Assembly (NCBI GenBank): GCA_963942565.1
Contig: OZ012690.1
Coordinates: 5,835,346-5,899,345, forward strand
Source of the DNA: Maea johnstoni
Taxonomy: Eukaryota; Annelida; Polychaeta; Spionida; Magelonidae
Direction: 5' to 3'
Length of the DNA stretch: 64,000 nt
The translations under genes and the position numbers were made by a program. Numbering within the stretch: position 1 is the first letter of the stretch; the number at the start of each line of letters is the position of its first letter. This document shows, in pieces, positions 37,005-64,000 of the stretch. The notes beneath the pieces were generated by a model. That model was given only the letters and a program-made list of their open reading frames with translations, was not told the origin of the DNA and did no database searches.

Positions 37005-37612
37005 CTGTAGAATGGCTAATTTTTCTGTGTGACAATTTCCCCTAATTTTTCATTTTCAGTTGTTTCCGTTTCTTATATTTCCGAAAAGCGGACGTACGTT
37101 TTTTCCTGTGTTTAATTTTCCCTTTTTATGTAGATCTTTTAGTATACCAAAGAGTAAATGTAACATCTAACTATATGACTGCCACCGCTACTGCTGTTGC
37201 TGCTACAACAACTACTGCTAGTAAACATCTTATAGACTGGAAACAGTCCCCAGTGTTATATAAGCACGTGCAGGGCCTTACAGCAACGCACATGGCGGTG
37301 GGACTATCACCAGTCTAGAGAGGCGTCCAGTCGTTGAGCAGCAGTCACAGCATGATCAGAGGTCATCCGATTGTGATCCCTGCTACATGTAGATTGCAAT
37401 AAGTGATGATTACTATCTCTTAGTAAACGCTGGTCTGACACTTCAGAGATTAAGCTCGGCCAGTCTATTTAACTAAGGTCAGAATTGTCCGTATTTATTA
37501 AGTCCGGACATGAACTGTATTGATTTTTCCTGTATTGTTTATTCCTGTTTGATAGCATTCGGAAAAAAAAAGCGGGAAAATAAAACAGACAGAAAAATTA
37601 GCCATTCTACAG
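37005..37612. mobile_element. TA-flanked element with long inverted ends
   Basis: CTGTAGAATGGCTAATTTTT with a further TCTGT matches the complement of the right end perfectly over 24 bp. TA flanks both sides; weaker inverted similarity (TTTTCC, CCGAAAAGCGG) continues inward. 608 bp, no transposase: a mariner-type non-autonomous element. Confidence 0.75.
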
Positions 37613-37839
37613 TATTTTGGCTTCTACAGACATGAATAGGACTATTCTATGCAAGAACAGGTTACTAAAATTTATAAAACAACAATAATGTTTAACTTAA
37701 AACCTTTTTTATTTCAGTATTATTTGTATAGTATATCACATCATTCTCTATCATACCATGTCTTATTAAGTAGATTAGATACCAGCAAGGGGCACTCAGT
37801 GTCAAAACTTATCTAGTTAACAGTGAAATGATACTGATC

Positions 37840-38560
37840 TCCCAAAGGGAGGGCTTGAGACGTGTTCATTAATAAACACCTAAGTGTTTGAACTTAAAAC
37901 ACTTGTAACTGAATGTTCACAAATGTATCACTTATCCAGTTCTCAGTGAAATGAGTCCCACACTCAAGCACAGCGCCAGAAAATCATTTAACTGCTTCTT
38001 ATAATTTAAGTGTTTGTTTATAAACACTTGAAGTGTTTAAACTTAAAACGCTTGTAACTGAATGTTCACAAATGTATCACTCATTCCATGTTAACACATG
38101 TTGATGTTCTGCACTTGACCACACTTAGGTGTTCCGATCTATCACTGATTTTACAATAACACATGTTTCATGTTCTTCTCTTGAAAACGTCTTTGTGTTA
38201 CCATGTATCACCCATTTTATGATAACACCAGTTAATCATCTGCACTTGACAACACCTAGGTGTTCAAATGTATTACCCGTTCTATAATAACACCCTTTAT
38301 CATATCTTTATTCTTACACCTGTCTTTTTATGTTTTAACCATATAGCTGTACCTTAAAGCACTTGATGTTTAGATGTAACATACCCCTCTATGTTCAAAT
38401 ATTTTAATCATTTATACACATACATTTTATTTGATGTTCGTTACCAGGCAATACTGTTTTTATCCCATTTTCAACTCTACGTAAGTGTTTAAACATTTAG
38501 AATACCCATCCTAGTAACATGTTTGTATACACCCATTCCAACAACACTGTGGTGTTCAAG
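37840..38560. repeat. Diverged tandem repeat containing AACACCTAGGTGTT palindromes
   Basis: Roughly 85-130-bp units share GTATCACCCATTCTATGATAAC and CTGCACTTGACAACAC-type blocks. The palindrome is perfect at 38251-38264 and near-perfect at 37875-37888 and 38120-38133. It resembles the T-box palindrome core CACACCTAGGTGTG. Intergenic between the convergent genes. Confidence 0.55.
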
Positions 38561-39813
38561 TTTCATGCATCCCAAGATTGATTCAGAATGTTCCACCCCT
38601 CAACAATTCAGTTTTAAAGAGCAACCCTTTCCAGTCAAAGAGTTGAAACACTTATTTCACAGGTGTGACATATACCCTCACTACCTAGTAGCTGTTCTCT
38701 CAGGTGCAACAATGTTTCAAATACAGGTTTGTTATAATCCTGCAATTTACATATGTAAGGTGTATTCGTTAGAACATGTTTTAATATCAACTTTGGGTAG
38801 CATTAAATTTACTAAAAATTCAAAATTAAGTGAAATAGAAAATTCTTACTAGGCTATTATTTTATCTAGGGTTTCAAATAACCCCTTAAACCGAAAGCAA
38901 TCATTTTTTTGTGAATGTAACAAATTAGATTTAATACACATGGTAAGACTCCATCTTGTTTTGACCCACCCTTTCGACATGGAACTGTATGGTAGAACTC
39001 AAGAATTCTTTATAACATTTCCTACTCAATGGTAATGGTACTAAACAACCAATAACGTATATTCCAGGAACGCCTTAAAAACCTTAGAAAACACCCGTTA
39101 CCTTGGTTCATAGTTTTTTGGTTCTCTATTTCGTTTTTGTAAAGACCAGTGACACAATGTTCAATTGCCTCGGAAATCCAAAATAACTTCAATTAAGTAT
39201 AGCTAAGACTACTTTATTAGTACAACAAATGACCAATAGAACTGGCCGAAATGTCTTGAGCTACAACAAGCCCATCTTAAAATGTGGATTGTCCATCTGC
39301 ACTCAGTTGTATGGCTTTACTCCATTCATATCGGTGTAGAGCCAAAAACATGCTATGTGTAATTAGGTAATGATTTTGAGACCAGAGCATTTTTTGACCA
39401 TATTTGGAGATGAAATTCAATCATTGTTACCCTGAAATGCTGTTTGTTTCTCATCTAAAGAAAGATGTGCTTCCCTTTCTTTGAAGGGAAGCAACCCTTC
39501 CTAAAATATTTCTCTCAAATATTGCTTTCTATACTATATAAGGTCAATATTGTTAGGTAATTAAATTATGAATCAAGAATAAGATATCAAATCAGCACAA
39601 TACTTATTTCATCCTAGGCATTTACAGTGATAATTATTGGGGTAAATATAGGAAATATGTCCATAAAGTCGAGGAAATCTATAAATTTTGAAAAAACTGA
39701 ATGTGTTTTCAGAAATTTCAGGAAAGATTGTACAAATTAATCATAACAGGTGAACACCTTTTGGCCACTCATTTTAATCCAATCAGTGTTTAGCAATGTC
39801 TGTAGTGCAGGAC

Positions 39814-40027
39814 ATAAAACCCTTATGCTGCTGGTGGCTAATTTGGCCAATACAAAATGACGCCAAAATGCTGAAGAATGACTGAAACCCTGGCATATGG
39901 GTACTCATCTGAGAGTGCTCAGCGAAAGCTTTCCAATGAATACCAACACAACAGCGTTTAAACTGTTTCCAGAAATCTTTGTGTCCTTGTGCTTTGGACA
40001 AAAGTAGCCTCAGCATTAGATGGGTTA
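39814..40027. mobile_element. MITE family A copy, intergenic
   Basis: AACCCTTATGCTGCTGGTGGC to CAGCATTAGATGGGTTAA; right TTAA intact, left decayed. Confidence 0.72.
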
Positions 40028-40572
40028 ATTCTAGACTGTGTGCCCTATCATACAATAACAATAAAATCACCAGGTTATATATTCACAGGGGTGTTGCTAC
40101 CACCCTTTCCCCTCCACCGTTAATTCTTGGCTTGAGTCCAGGAAGGAGACCCCCCATGTGGCTCATTATCACAGCATTTAGGTCATAATTACATGATTCA
40201 TAAATGCAATAGTAAAAAGAGCGTGCACTACGACTAGTTGTGTATATCTACCTACAGGCATCTGGGAGCAGCCAGGCCTATAAACTGCTCTATTTATGAT
40301 AATTCTATCTTCTTATTTGGTATCAAAACATCTATTGTTATACCATGCAAGGCTGGAGCATCTGTTGGATTCCCAGATACAGGCAGTATCAAGTGGGACA
40401 CCTGTATTGAACTAGGATACTATTTACTATGTTTATATATCATATCATACTCAGTATGATAATTAGCCTTGTATATAATAAGAGGCTATTGGGTGCCATA
40501 ATGAACACTATCTTATACAGTAAATAGGCCTGTAACAGAGAGATGTGTATCCATCTCTCTGTCCTGAAACAT

Positions 40573-40784
40573 CTAACCCTTATGCGGCTGGTGGCTAATT
40601 TTGCCAATACAAAATGACGCAAAAAAGCTGAAAATGATTGAAACCCTGGCACATGGGTACTCATCTGAGAATACTCAGCAAAAACTATCCATTGAATAGC
40701 AACATGACAGTGTTTAGATGGTTTTCAGAAATATTTGCGTCCTTGTGCTTTGGACGAAAGTAGCCTCAGCTTGGTAAGGGTTGA
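40573..40784. mobile_element. MITE family A copy, intergenic
   Basis: CTAACCCTTATGCGGCTGGTG to CAGCTTGGTAAGGGTTGA, same orientation as the copy at 39814. Confidence 0.7.
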
Positions 40785-41243
40785 AATGCCTGCTTCTACC
40801 TTCCATAACAGACTCAACAGCAGGCACTGTGCGCTAGATAAAGTATAGACTGTTTATTTACAACTACCTTATCCATATCAACACTTAATTGAGCTCTTCA
40901 TTCACAAATCAGGAATAATAGGATGATTCCAACAATGTTAGATATCTTCCTCAAAACCCAGCTATCCACTTCATACCTGAAGCAAACTTAAACGGTCTGA
41001 TGCAATCATAAACAAGAGGGACGCCATTGGCGACTAGATTTCGATCCATGTGTATGGTGGCTTGGCCTTAAGTTTATTTTAAGCTTTTAGTTTTTTAGAC
41101 TAGTTTTTTTCTAATAACATTAATATATCTGAAAGGTTAATATTGATCGCAATACAACCTGCAAATTTCTTTTGAATATTTTAAAGGAACCCTACCTTAC
41201 CCTTATAAAAGTTATTTTGTGTTCACAACGGAGCTGAAATTTC

Positions 41244-41476
41244 TTAACCCATTATTGCTTAAAAGCTACCCTTGTAATTGTTCTCTGGTATTTTAATACT
41301 TATCAAAATAAGTCGGAATTAAAGAGTGATTTCGCAAAATATTTGAAGGAGAGTTGTTGGTGATATACTGATTTACATTTCTCCTTCAAATAACTTTCAA
41401 ACATACGCTATAACCTGAGTTCTTTCATCATATTTTTCAAGCTGCTTTTGGTCACGGCAAGCATTAAGTGGTTACT
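41244..41476. mobile_element. MITE family B copy, intergenic
   Basis: TTAACCCATTATTGCTTAAA to GCATTAAGTGGTTA; the interior ATTTGAAGGAGAGTTGTTGG is characteristic of the family. Confidence 0.65.
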
Positions 41477-41547
41477 TACTTTCCACCAAGTATAAGAATA
41501 AAATGAAACCAGTCATATGTGTTCAAAATATAAGTTGACTACTAGTA

Positions 41548-42027
41548 CCGTATAACCCCGCATACAACACGCACTTTTATACTCTGCAGAACCTACGTTA
41601 AGGAGGGGGTGCGTGTTATCAACGGGTACATAAACCAGAACATTTTTACAGCAATTCTATAGACGTGTGGGGCATGGTCGAAAATACTTTGGTGGGTTCC
41701 TATTGTCTATTGGCCTGTCACCATGACGACGTTATGATGATTGCCATTCTGATACCCTGGACGTACCAGATCATGTTTGAAAATAGACTTTTCCCGTACT
41801 GTTAATTGGTATTACTTACACAGTGACTCGGAGCACTATAAACACAGTACGATTTAAGCCTCTAATTATCTGAGTCAACGCGGGTTACGGTACTGGGGTC
41901 AAGATTCCCACTCCCCAACTCCGCCTGTGTGTTATAAACAGGGCATTGTGTTTTACATATGGGAAAGGGACTTGGGGAGGGGGTGCGTATTATCTATGGG
42001 GTGCGTGTTGTATGCGGGGTAATACGG
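41548..42027. mobile_element. TA-flanked element with 27-bp inverted ends
   Basis: CCGTATAACCCCGCATACAA with CACGCAC at the left matches the right-end complement with a single mismatch. 480 bp, flanked by TA, with no coding sequence. Confidence 0.75.
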
Positions 42028-42809
42028 TATTTTGTATGTTCTTTATATTTTGCATCAGACCATCGGTGCTTTCTAAAAATGAATGGGTTTAACTTGTTGA
42101 TTACCCCACAACTTTCCAATTCTTTTAAGCAAAAATGATAACACAGTTTAGCACAAAGAACATCTTGAAATAATTAATGAATTGCCTACTAATGATCAAT
42201 AATTCAAAACAACAAAATACTAAAAAGCAACGACAAACATCTACAGTATGGCTAGTATAACAAGTTTAGCACTGCAACAGTTAATATATCAATGTCATTG
42301 TGCTAATTTGGCCGCTATAAAAGTTACATTTAACTATGACAGTCACATTTTATTATATGAAACAATACATGTTCATTTCCATGGCTTTTATATGTTGTTA
42401 TATAGGCTGTGAGGTGTTGAAAACTGTAGAAAAAAAATGTTAAGTCTAAAAATGTGCAAATTTGGGTTACGAAGTACTCCACACACAAACTACCGTAAAA
42501 CAGGAAACATTTCAAAAGAATTCACGTTTCACAAATCCACGAAATTGGGATGGAAACCAAAACTTCATTTGCATGAAATAGACATATTGTATACAAATTA
42601 CAAATAGTGTATACAAAAAGTTATAATTTTGTGTAATTCAAAACAAGAACTTTTCCTACTTAAAAGTATGGCTCTGTATGAATGCATGTTTTTAGAGGCT
42701 GACCTACACTAGGATAGTGACCCCCAAATAATATGCAAATTCCCACTTCTGCTAGGAAAGATCTATTAGGCTGGTTGGCGAGGTATATTCAGAAGTAACA
42801 TATCTATTA

Positions 42810-43160
42810 CCATATGCTTCCGATTAAGCGCACAGTGCGGGTAGAGGTCGGGAAATTTTTTCTGAAGTAGGGGTGTTGGCGGTCTTCCCTTTTACCGCAC
42901 ACCTCAATGATTGCCGATCGGAGAGTATTGGCCGTTATTGCATCTTCGCACTCTTGCTGTTCAGGGTGTTTACATGTTTGCTGCATGTGAAAAGATTGTT
43001 AATTGGTCAATAGTACGATAGTGATTTTGCATCTCTTACTTCTTCTGGGGGGAAGTTTTACGAGTTTTTCATGACATTTTCGCTGGCCATTCCCCCTCTA
43101 ACCATGAAAAATAGGCCTGTGCGCTTATTCGGTCATGTGCGCTTAATCGGAAGAATATGG
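42810..43160. mobile_element. TA-flanked element with 24-bp inverted ends
   Basis: CCATATGCTTCCGATTAAGC and GCAC at the left against the complement CCATATTCTTCCGATTAAGC at the right, TA on both sides. An inner GTGCGCTTA motif repeats. 351 bp. Confidence 0.75.
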
Positions 43161-43238
43161 TAGACTATTACAAATAATGGTGGTAGTTAATGCAGATCAC
43201 TTTAGGGAAACCTGTTATGACCCAAATTACACATATAT

Positions 43239-44100
43239 AGTCAACTCTATCACCAATTTAAGTTGATGGCTGAATATAAAAAGTCAGATTTTCAAATATT
43301 GATATTTCTTGTTTCTCAGTATTTCTTATATTTTTCTTATTTTGGTCATAGACCTTAATTAAGAAGGTACTGAAAAGTCCCTAGCCTTATGAAAAAAACC
43401 ATGTAATAGCCCCTGAACCTCACCTTCTTTCATTAGGGGTCTAGTTTCATAATCGATATATATACTCCCATGTGCCAATTCAATGTGATAATTAACTGTT
43501 TTTGATTCATATTGTAAGACTGAGAGAAGCTGCGTCTAAAAACACAACAAATTCAACTAGGAAAAACTAACATACTACATAAGTCATTTTTCAAGAAAAT
43601 AACACAACTTAATGATTATAGCTATATATGTATATAACAAATAACTTGTTCGTCCACAACTGCACAACCATCAAAACAACTAACAAACAAAAATATAAGA
43701 TTGTCAATCAAGTCATCTGAATACATGATGTACTGTACTTCCATGAGGAAATACTAGATACCTTTTTAGTTGCAGAAATACGATAGACCGCCGCACATTT
43801 ATATAGTGACCAGGCAAACCTGCTTAAAATCAACATCTCTGTGGGTGCTATGTTTTCAAAATCTCCCTTTGTAACAAGAACAAACCAAAAAATACTGGAC
43901 TTTTTGAATACTCTAAATCAGTAACATTTTTCATGTGAGTTCATATTTTTTGAATCTGAAAAAATGGGTATAAAATGTAAACTACAGATATATAGTCAAC
44001 TCTACCACCAAATACAGTTGGCTGAATATAAAAGGTCAGATTTTGAAATATTGATATTTCCTGTTCCTCAGTATTTCCTTCAATATTTGGCATCTGCTCT
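43239..44100. repeat. Direct repeat pair, about 95 bp, 750 bp apart
   Basis: A block with AGTCAACTCTA, GGCTGAATATAAAA and ATTTTGAAATATTGATATTT at 43992-44090 repeats that at 43239-43330. It lies downstream of the KIDINS220 stop, perhaps in its 3' UTR. The rest of 43161-44681 shows nothing else I recognise. Confidence 0.5.
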
Positions 44101-44681
44101 CGGTTCATTTTTTCCAATTGAACACAGAGAAAAAAAGAAATGAAAAAATGGTTTATTAGAGAACTTTGGCACTGCTCTCTGTCTGGCTATTAATGAGATA
44201 GGATACAGAAACTTTGACTTTTGAGCGCTAGACATATCATGACAATCCTTCTAAATATCTAATGCTACTGCAAACTCAGCTATGATATACTAGTATGGCA
44301 AATAACAAATACATGTATAATAAAAAAGAAGAAAAAATATGTGATGTTCAATTAAGATTAAAAATCAAGATAATTGAGCAGCTTCTAAAGTAATATATAT
44401 AGAACACCACAGACATATCTTTGTACATGGGAAAACTGTGTAGAATTAAACTCTTTAATGATGAGGTATTCAGAACAGCATTGCGCTACAGTTTTTTTCC
44501 TCCATTAAATTCATAACATAGTTATGAAATACCCTAGAATATACCAAACTTCACTAAACTCAATTATGAACCCATAATTACATAAAATACAATACAATAT
44601 CAATTATGTTAATATTACAGTGCCTCTGGTTTTTACCTAGACCCAGATGGAGCATTCTATTTCACAATTGGAAGAGGATAT

Positions 44682-63889
<19,208 letters not shown>

Positions 63890-64000
63890 CTGGAAATATA
63901 CAGGTCATTTTTAGGTATCTGTAAGCATGTTTAACTGAATGGGAAGAGGGATATCTATACATATTTTTTGTAGTTTTTGTAATTTTTGTAATTTTTGTAA

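Overview
The window is animal nuclear DNA: AT-rich, with long introns, GT-AG splice sites, many small transposons and minisatellites. It holds three recognisable metazoan genes. Minus strand 5130-14142 is the first 11 coding exons of RanGAP1, the GTPase activator of Ran. Plus strand 14506-35145 is a complete MOSPD2, an ER membrane-contact protein with CRAL-TRIO and MSP domains. Minus strand 44682-63889 is the last 12 coding exons of KIDINS220 (ARMS), a neurotrophin-receptor scaffold, from the KAP P-loop to the stop. Every exon junction given was checked by reading-frame phase. RanGAP1 and MOSPD2 are head to head with 363 bp between start codons, so they probably share a promoter. MOSPD2 and KIDINS220 converge on a 9.5-kb, transposon-rich intergenic region.

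The most striking feature is a class of tandem arrays whose repeat unit spans an exon-intron boundary. I count ten across MOSPD2 and KIDINS220. Most repeat the 3' end of an exon plus its splice donor and the first bases of the intron; two repeat an acceptor side. They range from 58-bp and 127-bp minisatellites to a near-perfect 2,069-bp triplication carrying a whole exon. From memory, boundary-spanning minisatellites called 'mirages' were reported in amphioxus (Branchiostoma). That makes a cephalochordate my best guess, with moderate confidence; another marine invertebrate is possible. One half-exon copy differs from its source only at third codon positions, as expected from exchange between divergent alleles in a very polymorphic species.

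Layout: 1-5129 repeats, intron or downstream part of RanGAP1; 5130-14142 RanGAP1; 14143-14505 shared promoter; 14506-35145 MOSPD2 with three large boundary arrays and one small one; 35146-44681 3' UTR, intergenic DNA and small transposons; 44682-63889 KIDINS220 with six boundary arrays and one purely intronic 91-bp array; 63890-64000 intron.

Mobile DNA is almost all small non-autonomous DNA transposons. Two abundant families have TTAA ends (piggyBac-like). Several hAT-like families have 8-bp target duplications that can be read exactly, and four elements have TA ends. There are two copies of a tRNA-derived SINE. I saw no transposase gene, no retroviral or other virus-like element, and no functional tRNA or rRNA gene.
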